A DNA stretch of 64,000 bases. Source: Platerodrilus igneus. Its lineage: Eukaryota; Arthropoda; Insecta; Coleoptera; Lycidae. Shown piece after piece: positions 10,394 to 20,869 of the stretch. The notes under the pieces were generated by a model. That model had not been told where the DNA came from. It searched no databases and saw nothing but the letters and a program-made list of their open reading frames with translations. Each line of letters opens with the position of its first letter. The stretch's first letter is position 1. A program made the translations under genes and the position numbers. The stretch lies in assembly GCA_036346225.1 (NCBI GenBank), contig JARFIW010001457.1:434001-498000 (forward strand). Reading direction: 5' to 3'.

Positions 10394-12329
10394 TGGCATG
10401 CACGTACCATTAATAAGAAGTGCATTCAATGGACTAATCATGCGATGAATTGTTAATCCACCGTTTGCATGGAAACGCTACACATGCACAGTGTCGATAC
10501 CGACCATTGACGTAGCCTACATACAGCATGTATCTAATAATAATTAGAAGTTTCTAACTCTACGCTGCAATCTATTCAAAGAAAGTCTATGTTTCTTGAG
10601 CCGACCATTTGAAAACAACCCACTAACAATATCTTGTGTTAAACACCTACTCCAGGCCAGCACAGGGAACAAATTATCTAAAGCTTGTCTAATAAAATGT
10701 AGAGATACAGGAACAGAAACGGTGTTCCTAACACAGTTAGATGTCAATCATTATTTAATAACCCATCCTCATCCAAACACCACTACCCTCTGCAATCATA
10801 TGAACTACTCCCTACAATCATACTCCAACGTCGGAGCCATTTTACTTCAACTACCATGTAAATGTTCATTACATGGACAATTTTCCACCATAGTAGCCAA
10901 TACAGTATCAGGTTTGGAAGAAGTCGATGTACAGCTAACGCACATACTACCAGCCCAATAGGCCAAATTCAAAAGTTTAACACTCCCAAAGGTTGTTACG
11001 TGCAATTTGCACTTAAACATGTTTTTAGGTTAGTTTTTGATGTACGGGAGTTTCGCGCCATAATTTCAAATACGCGGTGCGCGGGAATTTTAAATAGACT
11101 AGGCGGTACTTCCGTACGTCATAGTAGTGAGTTTGCGCAGTGTGCGTATCCCTAGAGGGTTAGAGCAATACTAGACAAAGAGTGGGGACGAAGTTTCCTG
11201 TTCTCTCTATAACGTGGCTGTTTTCCTTTGATCTTCAAGTGAAGTAGTCGTGCCGGGTATCGTATCTTATCTTACTATGTAGATTCCCTTGTCTTGCTTA
11301 TCTTTGTTTGTCTTTCCCTAATTAACCTATTCCTGTCGTTATACTACATTTAGGACTCTGATACGACCCTGGAGCAGCCCACGACCCTGATGTCCATGCT
11401 CAGCCAACACCACCGGAGTCCGGAGCAATACCATCTTTATCGACCCGGAAGGATGATAGGCGTACCTGAGGAACCCTGATAGAGGCCAACTTTGGTTCGG
11501 ATTTCCGGGGTGAGTAAATTGTGTTACCTGTTTATTTAACTTTTTATATTTCTGATTATTACGCAATGTAATTTGGCAGTGGTGACGTCATGGTAGATGG
11601 CCGGGCCCAAATCTGTAAAAGGTTTGCGCTTTCTTCCGCTAGAGGCGTCACTCGCCTTATTCATTGCGCTTGCGCGATGTATTCCATGAACTTTGGTAAC
11701 TGTATTACCGACTTTTAAGAACTATCTATCACCATATAAATGTATCACCATCTAAAGTGTAATACTTTGTGAACTGTTTTATCGACCATATAAACTATCA
11801 CCAATAATAGTGTAATAAGGTGGGACATCCGAACTTAAATTTCGATACTTTGGCCGACTGCTTAGACGAAAAATCGATTTGACATCTCGATGTTGACACC
11901 AACGACTACTTACCTTATTACCTACTCCCCTTATCTCTAATCCTTATCCTCATAAATTTTGCCATACTGCATTTTGTGGTCAAACGACTGTGTATTATAA
12001 CAAGGACACTTAAACGTAATGGAATACGACAACAACCGTCAAAAATCCAAAGTAGACAACAATCAAATTTCTCATCGCTATTGCCACCACAGCCCATACA
12101 ATTCCAACATAACCCGGACCATGTAGATACAGAAGAAACCCAGGACTACTTATTACCGTCACCAACTCTATTTCCGGCAGATAATGTTATCCGACCACTA
12201 CCAACTCTGCCAACAATGCCACAACTTCCAGAAACGTCTATCACACGTAAGTACCTAGGTCACCGGAGCAGGTCACCCACCGAATATGATACAATGTCAC
12301 AACTGCTTAATAAAAATCCAGAACTTTAA
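10394..12329 (+). pseudogene. Errantivirus-like envelope remnant, copy A (split by a solo LTR)
   Basis: Two parts belong to one env-like glycoprotein of a gypsy/errantivirus-type element. The first, about 10394-10993, has the cysteine spacing of an ectodomain's membrane-proximal end (10596-10961 is the open part). The second, about 11822-12329, holds a hydrophobic transmembrane helix (near 11920-11975), a basic stop-transfer stretch and a proline-rich tail ending at the TAA at 12327-12329. A solo LTR (10994-11817) separates them. The N-terminal half and any furin site are missing, and there are stops at about 10443 and 10959 and one near 11879. Family assignment rests on layout (env tail, PPT, LTR) and general resemblance. 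It is not functional. Confidence 0.55.
10994..11817 (+). mobile_element. Solo LTR inserted in env remnant
   Basis: The insert begins TGTTACGTGC and ends GTGTAATA, giving imperfect terminal inverted repeats (TGTTAC/GTAATA). It is flanked by AGGT on both sides (10990-10993 and 11818-11821), a 4-bp target duplication normal for gypsy-group elements. With the insert and one AGGT removed, the env reading frame runs through the joint, which supports these boundaries. A related but truncated LTR start is at 39879. Copy B lacks this segment because a larger deletion removed it. A TTTGGCAGTGGTGACG segment at 11571-11586 looks faintly like a primer-binding site, but the flanks favour a solo LTR. Confidence 0.65.
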
Positions 12330-12603
12330 AGACATTTTGTAGTGATTAAAAAGTATAGTGTATGTGCTTTCAAAATAGTGTTTGCCTCCAAAATGTAATT
12401 ATATATTATCTATTGTTTATTACATTTCAAACGTTTTATGTATTATGAATTAGTATTATACATTACATTTCTCACAGGCCGTGTTCTTGGTAGTTGTTCC
12501 CTCAAACATTTCGTACATTGCCTATTTCTCTTCTTTCTTTTTTTATTCCCCTCTTTTTGGCTCATCACATAACGTTACGGAAACTTGAAGGCCAAGTTTT
12601 TTT
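12330..12603. other. 3' UTR between env tail and PPT
   Basis: AT-rich stretch after the env stop, leading to the purine tract and LTR. No gene seen. Identical in layout in copy B (54320-54593). Confidence 0.5.
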
Positions 12604-12612
12604 AATAGGGGG
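12604..12612 (+). promoter_or_regulatory. Polypurine tract (plus-strand primer)
   Basis: AATAGGGGG directly precedes the LTR start, the usual position of the plus-strand priming site at the 3' end of an LTR element. It shows that the sequence to the left is the 3' end of an element. Confidence 0.65.
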
Positions 12613-13192
12613 TTAATGTTACGTGTATTATTACTCAGTTTTACAATCATCAAAAATTATTAGAATTATTTATTAATTATCAAGTGCGAAATTACAGTCA
12701 CGGGAAGTTCACACACAGCTACCAGGAAAGCAATTTCTTAATCAGCATGAGACAGGCAACCACACACAGGAAATGAACAATTGCTAACTCTGAGAAAAAA
12801 CATTAATTATAACAAAGGAGATATACACCGATCAGTCATAAGCGCGAATTTAAAGTTGCAGACATGAGTAATGTTTTCGATATCCACGTTAGGTAAACAA
12901 AAACAGGATATAACTATTTTAGATTGTATCTTTCCATATTATGTTATTAAATTACTATTAAGCTAATCTTAAGTCAGTTAGGGTAAATTCCTAATATAAC
13001 AATTCTTTTGCCTTTCTCCACTTTCATTTAGATAGTAAAACATATAAAAACAATAGTTGACGTCAAAAAGACAATCATTCTTTGCAGAACGTCATAGCTA
13101 GTATTACTGAACTTTAGTCGTAATAACAGTTGTGCGAATTGTAATATTGATTCAATAATAAAATTAAATGTTTTCACACCTGAAAACATAAT
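12613..13192 (+). repeat. LTR of gypsy/errantivirus-like element 1, copy A
   Basis: The LTR (about 580 bp) lies exactly between a polypurine tract on its left and a primer-binding site on its right. The ends TTAATGT and ACATAAT are near-inverted repeats. It therefore serves as a 3' LTR for the env fragment and as a 5' LTR for the gag-pol fragment. No second LTR of this family occurs in copy A. The counterpart in B is 54603-55182. Confidence 0.7.
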
Positions 13193-13215
13193 TGGCGCAG
13201 TCACTGGTAGGATTC
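13193..13215 (+). promoter_or_regulatory. Primer-binding site of gypsy-like element 1
   Basis: TGGCGCAGTCACTGGTAGGA follows the LTR. TGGCGCAGTC plus a GGTAGGAT-like continuation is the primer-binding pattern used by many gypsy-group insect elements (tRNA-Ser type). About 140 bp further on, CAAGTAAGTG at 13331-13340 is a good splice donor, where errantiviruses start the spliced env mRNA. Confidence 0.7.
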
Positions 13216-13449
13216 AGAGGACACTAGTTGCAAGAAGGAAAACGCACCTGAGAGCCGTTGGTTTCAACCATTAACTTTGTAGAGAACCGAATACAAAACA
13301 AGGAGGAAGAAATTCTGGAAACCGCTGAAACAAGTAAGTGTTGAGTTCTTTTCTTTTCCTATCCTTTCGTATGAATTATAAAAAAAATCATGTAACTTAA
13401 CATTTTTCTGAATATTTTTTATGTCAAGTGACAACAATTAAATCTTTAA

Positions 13450-14586
13450 TTGAACATTTTTTCGGGATGCAGGGAACATCTCGAATTTTTCATTAACTCT
13501 GTAGATAGATACTATAATAGATATGGAAGAACTATGGATAATAGTTTAAGCGAATTTGTTTTCGCCTCGATATGCTCTAAAATAGTGGATGAAGCTGGCG
13601 ATTTTATTTTATGTCGACCAGACTTAACGACTTGGTCCGAAATTAAAGAAGTACTAAAACAACAATTCGATGACAGACTAGATAGGCACGTTTTACAACA
13701 ACAATTTATATATTTGACGAAACAAAAAGGAGAAAACATTATAGACTTTTTAGACAGACTAAAATTAATAAAAATGCAACTAAACTTAAAAATAAACGCC
13801 GATTCAGCATTATCGGAAAGCACTAAAGCTGCGTTAATTTCTCAAAACGGCGCAACAGCTGTTACAGTTTTAATATCAAACACGCACACGGAATTAACAA
13901 CACTTCTAATGCTACAAAAACCTAACACGATAGACGAAGCAACATCGTTAGATGTTAACCACATCTCAATTGTACAGCAAATCAACTACAGACATCAACC
14001 GCAGCATAATAACCAAGCCAACAAAATCCCCAAAGTAAACTGCAATACCAGCAAATGTATAACTCCAACAACAACAACCACTTTCAACAAACCCCACAAA
14101 GAACGCATAATCCTTATTTTTACAGCCCCAGTTATCCTGATCATAATAAAACCCCATTTCCGAGTCAACCTATAAACATACAAACTAGACAAATTTCTCA
14201 AAAATTCCCCATGAACAAGCAAGTATTCGGGAAACAAATTAACGTATTCGCACCAAAGTATTCAAATAAGGTACACCAGAACCGATGTCGATAAGTTCAA
14301 GACTTAACAAACAATAACCAAGTTCAAACACCAAACTCATTTCAACCTTACACTAGACCTAGAAACAAGGAAATCAGAAACGTAGAAACCTTTCCATACG
14401 AATTAGAATGCACTAAAGAATTCCAAACAAGTAATGACAATGATAATTACGGACATGATAATTATAATGAGGAAGACACTAATTATATAACAAACCACAT
14501 AAATAACGACTTTAACGAACAATCTAATGAAGACAACTACCTTGATGTAAATTTTCCAATAACAAGCCCCTTACTAGACGGAACAT
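13450..14586 (+). pseudogene. gag of gypsy-like element 1, copy A
   Basis: The frame at 13450-14175 encodes a capsid-like Gag: FSGCREHLEFFINSVDRYYN near the start, then LDRHVLQQQFIYLTKQKG and an Asn/Gln-rich end. A stop lies just before 13450, so the true start must be in another frame upstream. A frame change near 14110 moves into 14055-14294 (Gln/Asn/Pro-rich, HNPYFYSPSYP), and a further change leads to an acidic Asn-rich end (to about 14586) whose closing segment NFPITSPL is typical for this Gag group. No CCHC knuckle is seen, as in errantivirus Gags. Copy B shares most of this but has a one-base loss near 55718. Confidence 0.7.
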
Positions 14587-15224
14587 AGTTGATTTAAACA
14601 GCATAATTATAAACTCGTTACCTTACATTCAAATACGCAAATCACCCATGAAGCTACTAATTGATACAGGTTGCCATCCTTCAATGATCAGACCGTATTT
14701 CGCAAAAACCTTTTTTCCAGAAGCAATATCTAAGTCCAATACACCAATCATTACGTGCACGGGAGAAAGCGAGGCTAAATTTAAAGCACACATCCCTATA
14801 TTCGATGAATTCAACCCTTTGCGAGGAAAACTAGAATTCGTTCTATTTAATTCCCATGATTACTTCGATGGCATAATAGAAATTCGTGACTTACTGAGCT
14901 GAAACATTAGCATTAACTTAAAAGATAAAATATTGTATACTAATCAATTCCAAATCCCCTTGCAATTTAGAGAAGACTTTACTACCCATAAAATCGAAAT
15001 ACCACCGTCTAAAAGAATGATTAAGCAAGTAAAAGTAAATCTACCTAATGATCAAATAATTATCCCGGAACTAAATATCGGAAACATCACAATTCCAACC
15101 GGATTCTTAGCAGTAAAAAACAGTACAACCACTTTAGAATTAATTAACAAATTCGAAGAAACAAACAAATATTAGAAGTTGACCTCAACTTTCTGAATCA
15201 ACATTACTCTAAATATTCACCAAC
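14587..15224 (+). pseudogene. Pol N-terminal part: aspartic protease and linker, copy A
   Basis: Positions 14648-14902 encode a retroviral-type protease with KLLIDTGCHPSMI (active-site DTG, residues 6-8) and the flap-side stretch GKLEFVLF. It then hits a TGA at 14900-14902. Positions 14933-15175 continue with a linker of beta-strand character (IEIPPSKRMIKQVKVNLP) that matches the protease-RT spacer of gypsy-group elements. A SINE then interrupts Pol. The protease would cut the Gag-Pol polyprotein; here the stops make it non-functional. Confidence 0.7.
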
Positions 15225-15483
15225 CTCTACATGTGAGTTTTTTTTTACCTGGAAAATTTGGAATTTTGCCAAACCCTTGCTGTTCCAAGCAAGGTAGGGA
15301 TCTTTAACGTGCGTGACATCACACACACGGGACCTCCATTTTACCTCCCATCTGAACGAGGGTGTATTTTTGTGAAAAATGCTCGCCTAACATTTTTCAA
15401 GCGGGCCGTGTCGGGATTCGAGCCCGGGACCTTGGGCGTAGTAGTCACACACATACCACTATGCCACAGAGCCGCCGATTAGA
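15225..15483 (-). mobile_element. tRNA-derived SINE inside pol, copy A
   Basis: On the minus strand the element begins with a tRNA-like head: GGCGGCTCTGTGGCATAGTGG, where TGGCATAGTGG is a good RNA polymerase III A box (about 15456-15466), and CCCGGGCTCGAATCCC, where GGCTCGAATCC differs by one base from the B box consensus (about 15412-15424). The body includes AGATCCCTACCTTGCTTGG and ends in AAATTTTCCAGGTAAAAAAAA. Compared with copy B (57205-57516), an internal 53-bp piece near the left end is gone, between two GTGA motifs. Other copies end duplication copies A and B (21368-21610, 63600-63879). Confidence 0.75.
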
Positions 15484-16872
15484 ACCGACCACCTAAATTG
15501 AGAAGAAAAAGAAGTTTAAAAAAACCCTATTAATTAAGTATAAAGACATAATGTATGACCCAAACCAGAAACTGAGTTTCACAAATAAAATAAAACGCGA
15601 AATTAAAACCACTGAAGATATACCAATCCACACAAAATCGTATAGATATCCGCATATACATAAAGCGAAAGTACAAAAACAAAGAGCGAAGATGCTTCAC
15701 GATGGCATAATAAGACACTCACAATCCCCGTGGAGTGCAGCTATTTGGATCGTCCCAAAAAAAATGGATCACAGCAGAAAACAAAAATGGCGTATAGTCA
15801 TGGACTATCGGAAATTAAACAAAAAACCATTGACGACCATTACCCTATGCCTAATATTACGGACTTCCTGGACCGCCTAGGAAGAGCACAGTATGTTTTC
15901 ACAGTCGACTTAAGTCATGGATTTTTCCAAATCGAATTACGACATTACGAGTATCTCAGATTACTTTTCGGATTAAGGGCGCACCGGCCACCTTCCAAAG
16001 AGTCATGGACAACGTCCTCAGAGACCTTGTAAACAAGATTTGCCTAGTTTACATGGATGATATAACTATTTATTCAACTTCATTACAGGAACACATGAGT
16101 AATCTAAAACAGGTATTTGATAAACTTAAAGAAGCCGGACTAAAAATTCATTTAGACAAATCAGATTTCTTATGCAAGCAAGTAGAATTCTTAGGTCACG
16201 TGATAACGTCAGAAGGCATTAAACCGAATCAAAAAAAGGTTGCAGCTATAAAAAAATTTCCGATACCCCTTACGGCAAAACAAATAAAATCCTTCTCAGG
16301 ACTTATTGGATACTATAGAAAAATGATAAAAAACTTTGCAAAACTAACGAAACCACTAACGAAACCACTAACTCAGTGTTTGAAAAAGAACATTAAAATA
16401 CAAGACAACGAGGAATTTTTAGAGTCATTTAACACATGTAAAAAAGTATTACTTAACGAACCGATACTTCAACACCGTAACTTTCAGGAAAAAATTCAAT
16501 TTGACAGCATACGCTTCAAACTTTGCCATAGGAGCTATATTATCACAAGGCCCCATAGGATCCGATCTACCGGTAGCCTAGGCATCAAGAACGTTAAACC
16601 CAGCGGAATGTAACTACAGTACGATCGAAAAAGAACTTCTAGCTATAGTATGGGCAGTAAAATATTTTCAACCATACTTATTCGGAACAAAATTCAATAT
16701 AAGCGATCATAAACCACTACAATGGCTATTTTCACTCAAAGAACTCAACTTCAAACTAGTTTGTTGGAGACTCAAATTAGAAGAGTATGAATACGATTTG
16801 ATTTATAAAAAGGGCAAATTAAAAACAAATGCAGATGAACTCTCACGAGTTGAAATTAATGTTCAAACCAAC
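15484..16872 (+). pseudogene. Pol of gypsy-like element 1: RT and RNase H, copy A
   Basis: After the SINE the polyprotein resumes. Positions 15551-15880 carry the RT start (IRHSQSPWSAAIWIVPKK, then WRIVMDYRKLN). A frame change moves to 15730-16032 (YPMPNITDFLDRLG, then FTVDLSHGFFQIEL). Positions 16005-16613 contain LVYMDDITIYS with the catalytic YMDD at residues 16-19, EFLGHVIT and FSGLIGYYRKMIKNF. Another frame change near 16495 leads into RNase H (EKELLAIVWAVKYF, then YKKGKLKTNADELSR near 16855). No integrase follows; recognisable Pol ends near 16872. At least three frame changes make it dead. Confidence 0.8.
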
Positions 16873-17799
16873 CCCTATCGGATAGGAATCGTTCGACCAT
16901 CTTTACGTCGATACATACAAAACGCAAGGATACTATTTTGTTACAATAATCGATTGTTTTTCGAAATTTGGACAAGCGTACGCAATAAGGGTGGATTCAA
17001 TATTTCTACCCGGCGAGATTCTTCTCCTGTTAGCATCTAGCATGGGGACATTACTAGTGGTGTCCACACGATTTTGCCATTAATACTGATTAAATGTCTC
17101 ACTAGTTGCCGTTTAAATTGTCGTGAATACAAATTACGACTATGTACTGTATCCAACTCTCACCAGTTAGAGTTATGCTACATAAATTACGTTCTTGGTG
17201 TCGTAATAACCTTTTATAATTTTTAGCACATACAAATCATGAGTAATACCAACACATTGTTTCCTGATTGCACAATCACTACACCCCCAGTGTTACTATC
17301 AGCTTAAAGAACTAACCTATGCAATAAAAAACGGTACAATTTTTAAGAACGTAGCGAATTCTCTAATTTTGTCATTACTGTTGTTTGTAATTTTATAATG
17401 CCTAAATATAGTGTTGTTTTGTCCCTGGGTGCAAATCTGGATATAAATCATTCAAACACAAGAAGTATTTATTCTGCTCCCAAGGTATTTTTGGCGTTTA
17501 GTGATACTATTGAGATTTTAAATACATGTCGTTGTAGGTTGTGCAAACATTAGAAAAGTGGAGGCAAGCTATTCCTCAAAGTGACAAGGTTCTTCTTATT
17601 TGTGTATATATTAATGTAAAATGAAATTTATTTTTATGCGCATTGGATGGTAAGAATTGTAATTTAAGTATCTACCTGAGCATATATGTTTTTAATACGA
17701 TTTTTGTTATAATAATACATTTTTATTTCTAATTAAAAGTGTGTATAAAAAAAGTTAGATATACTGTTGTTTTATTTTGTTAAATATAATACTTTTTTC
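16873..17799. other. Unassigned sequence between RNase H and LINE
   Basis: Recognisable Pol ends shortly after NADELSR. Then comes about 930 bp without a recognised gene or family. A short open stretch continues to 17040 but does not look like integrase. The same junction occurs in B (58900-59825), so it predates the duplication. Confidence 0.4.
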
Positions 17800-18099
17800 C
17801 ATTACGAATGGACCTGCACCTTGCCAAAGTTCTAGATTACTAGAACAGGTGAATTGGCTTGCTTGTTCTAATGGGCTAAAGAGCCAAAATACAGGTCCAA
17901 CCAAAGTAGTAGGGTCGTTAGTGAGGAACCAGACGAAGACAGGTCCCCGAAATAGGGCAGCGCCTCTTTCGGTACTTAGATTGGCAGAGACCATAGGGGT
18001 CGGTATGGCAGTCTAAGACACACTACCCGATGTGGAAGCTAACGGGAAACCACCACATTACCTCCCAAGTACACAGCGTACCGACATTATAATAAAATA

Positions 18100-19485
18100 A
18101 TGGCATTCTCTGGGGTAAAAGATTCCGTAGTTAAAATAGTCCCCCATTCGGATCTCCGGGAGAGGACTACTTCGGAGGATGCGATCGGAAGGTTAAGAAT
18201 AAAAGTTGGGAACATTTTACGAGTCGGAGCGTGGAATGTTAGAAGTATGAAGCAAGTAGGTAAGCTAGAGAACCTAAAAATCGAAATGAATAGGTTATCA
18301 CTAGACATAGTAGGGATCAGCGAAGTTTGGTGGCCAGAGGCAGGAGATTTTTGAAGTGGAGACTTCAGGGTAATTCATACAGGAGCAGAGGAAGGAAATT
18401 TGGCTGTGGGGATAGTTATGCGGAAAAAGATAGAATACTGTGTAAAAAATTACTTACAAAAGAACGAAAGATTACTCATGGTTAGATTAGAATCTAAACC
18501 GGTAAACACAGTAATAATACAAGTATACATGCCCATCTCTAGCTACAGTGATGAAGAGACAAAAGCGATCTACAAAGATATCGAAGACATATTAAGACAC
18601 GTAAGAGGACATGAAAATTTAATAGTTACCGGGGATTTAATGCCGTGGTAGGCAAAGCTAGGGAAGGAGCGGTAGTAGGGTTATTTGATTTAGGCACGAG
18701 AAACGACAGGGGAAATAGGCTGGTAGAATTTTGCGACAAGAACAATTTAATCATTACAAACACATTATTTCGACATCATGCTAGAAGGCGATATACGTGG
18801 AAGATGCCAGGTGATATAGGAAAATATCAAATAGATTACCTTCTTGTTAGACAACGGTTTAGGGATCAAGTAAAAGACTGTAGAAGCTACCCAGAAGCAG
18901 ATATAGACACTGACCACAACATCTTAATTATGAAAGCCGTACTTAAATTTAAAAATTTGAAAAAAGAAACGAAAAAAGGCACTTGGACCTAAAGAAATTA
19001 AAAGATAAAGATGTTCAAGAAAGATTCGAAAAAAGGTCAAATGAATTGCTCAAAGATATCGGGAAAATATCTGATACTAAGGAAGTAGAAACAGAATGGA
19101 ATAACATTAAATCCAGCCTCGACATGGCGGCCAGAGATATTCTGGGGTATACACAAAAAGAAAATAAGAAACCATGGATAACAAAGGATATCCTGAATTT
19201 AATAGAAAAAAGACGAAAATACAAAAATAAATCAGACGAAAAAGGAAAACAGAGATACAAAGCCATGAAATGGGAAATTATTCGTAAATGCAGGAAAGCT
19301 ATAGAACAATGGATTGATGAAAAGTGCAAAGAGATACAAACTAAGATGGAAGTGGGAACAGTTGAATTTGAGTTAGCATTAAAGGGTCTGAAAAATGGAA
19401 AGGCGCCGGGTACAGATAAGGTGCAAGCAGAAACTCTAAAAGCCGCCGGTCAAGCAGTAACGGTACGTCTCTTCCAACTTGTAAG

Positions 19486-19487
<2 letters not shown>
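18100..19487 (+). pseudogene. LINE endonuclease and linker, copy A
   Basis: From the ATG at 18100, LRVGAWNVRSMKQVGKLENL starts an APE-like endonuclease. DIVGISEVWW holds the catalytic glutamate, then an in-frame TGA at 18352-18354 stands where tryptophan is expected (DF-stop-SGDF). The frame continues at 18400 with LIVTGDL, where one T is missing versus copy B and shifts the frame. It resumes at 18645-18992 (RRRYTWKMPGD, YQIDYLLVRQR, and the closing DTDHNILIM). A further shift near 18990 leads into the linker (18983-19487), which contains LKGLKNGKAPGTDKVQAE, the start of the RT region. The enzyme would nick target DNA for reverse transcription; this copy cannot be translated. Confidence 0.8.

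Positions 19488-19537
<50 letters not shown>
19487..19537. repeat. (TA)n microsatellite inside LINE coding sequence, copy A
   Basis: About 25 uninterrupted TA units lie between RLFQLVSY and the RT segment KRNIIVTIPKKKG. In related LINEs a short stretch ending in W precedes KRNIIVTIPK. The repeat seems to have replaced or expanded within it. Copy B has about 26 units at 61718-61771 with one TC interruption. Confidence 0.9.
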
Positions 19538-19539
<2 letters not shown>

Positions 19540-20860
19540 AAACGTAACATCATAGTAACTATACCAAAAAAGAAAGGCACGGATAGATGTGAAAATTTTC
19601 GAACAATAATTTTGACAGCACACGTGTCAAAAATATTAACTAGAATTGTGCAAAGACGAATGGAAAAACGGGCGGAAGAGATACTAGGGGAAGATCAATT
19701 TGGGTTTAGGCAAAACAGGGGAACACGGGAGGTTATCTTATCTCTGAGAGTGATAGTGGAGAAAACATTAGAAAAAGGGGAAAGCGTGTATATAGGGTTT
19801 GTAGATCTGGAAAAAGCATTCGACAATGTAAAATGGAAAAAAATGTCCGAAATACTCAAAAAGATTGGAATGAGTTATAGAGATAGACGAATAGTACATA
19901 GCGTATACAAAGAGCAAATAGCAGTAATAGAATTAGAGCAGGAACATAGAGAAGTAAACATTAGGAAAGGGGTGAGACAGGGATGTGCCCTATCCCCATT
20001 AATTTTTAACTTGTACATTAAAGAGGCAATAAGTACTGTCAAATGCAGGAAGACATTTGGAATTACTATGCAGAAACAAAAAATTAATATGCTTAGATTT
20101 GCGATGATATAGCGGTATTAGCATCTAGCAAGGAAGAGTTAGAAGCTGCGCTTAATGAAATAGAAACAATTCTAACAGAGAGATACAGTATGAAAATTAA
20201 CAAAACTAAAACTAAAGTACTAGTATGCAAAGGAGGGGAAAATAAATCAAAAACAAGAATCCAAATATGTAACACGAACTTACAAGAGGTTAAAGATTTC
20301 TGCTACCTAGGAAGCAAAATAACGCAAGATGGGAAAATCACAAAAGATATAAAATAAAGATTAGCACAAGGTCGTGCTACGTTTAACAAGAAAAAGCAAC
20401 TACTGTGTTCAAAGACAACAAACATAGAGACAAGGAAAAGATTGCTTAAAACATATGTATGGAGCACAGCAGTGTACGGCTGTGAACCCTGGACAGTAGG
20501 AGAAGCGGACAAGAAACAGGTCTTTGAAATGTGGTGCTACAGATGAATGATGAAGATATCATGGACAGACAAAGTTAAGAACAAAGAGGTACTGAAAATG
20601 GTAGAGGAAGAAAGAAATATGTGGAAAACGCTAAAAAATAGGAGAGATAGGATGATAGGTCACATACTACGGCATGAGGGAATAGTGCGGAATATACTAG
20701 AAGCAGAGATAGGAAAAAAGAGAAGAAGAGGTAGACCTAGGTTAGACTGCACACAGACAGTGAAAGATGTAGGCTGTAGGAGTTTCAGGGAAATGTGTAG
20801 GCTAGCTCAGAATAGAAATCAATGGAGGTACGCATCCAACCAGTCCCAAGATGGATAAAT
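19537..20860 (+). pseudogene. LINE reverse transcriptase and C-terminus, copy A
   Basis: Positions 19537-20112 carry RT motifs: VTIPKKKGTDRCENFRTI, EDQFGFRQNRGTRE, GFVDLEKAFDNVKW and RQGCALSPLIFNLYI. At the catalytic FADD motif one base is lost (TTTGCGATGATATAG where TTTGCGGATGAT is expected), turning it into FAMI and a stop at 20110-20112. The downstream frame continues past 20115 (VLASSKEELEAALNEIE, FCYLGSKITQDG), with a TAA at 20356-20358. The C-terminal tail at 20547-20858 has RRDRMIGHILRHEGI, EAEIGKKRRRGRPRLD and the closing NQWRYASNQSQDG, as in this LINE group. The same catalytic-site loss is in copy B. Confidence 0.8.
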
Positions 20861-20869
20861 TAATGTCGA

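Noticed and set aside
13512..13823. Minus-strand ORF of 103 codons
   Set aside because: It is the mirror of gag on the plus strand, with no family resemblance; codon bias follows the plus-strand gene.
15412..15466. Possible functional tRNA gene on the minus strand
   Set aside because: A and B boxes are present, but the sequence does not close an acceptor stem and continues into a SINE body; four copies share that body.
17755..18016. Overlapping 79-codon ORFs on both strands
   Set aside because: They lie in the LINE 5' UTR, which is conserved as nucleotide sequence in copy C with indels that break both frames.
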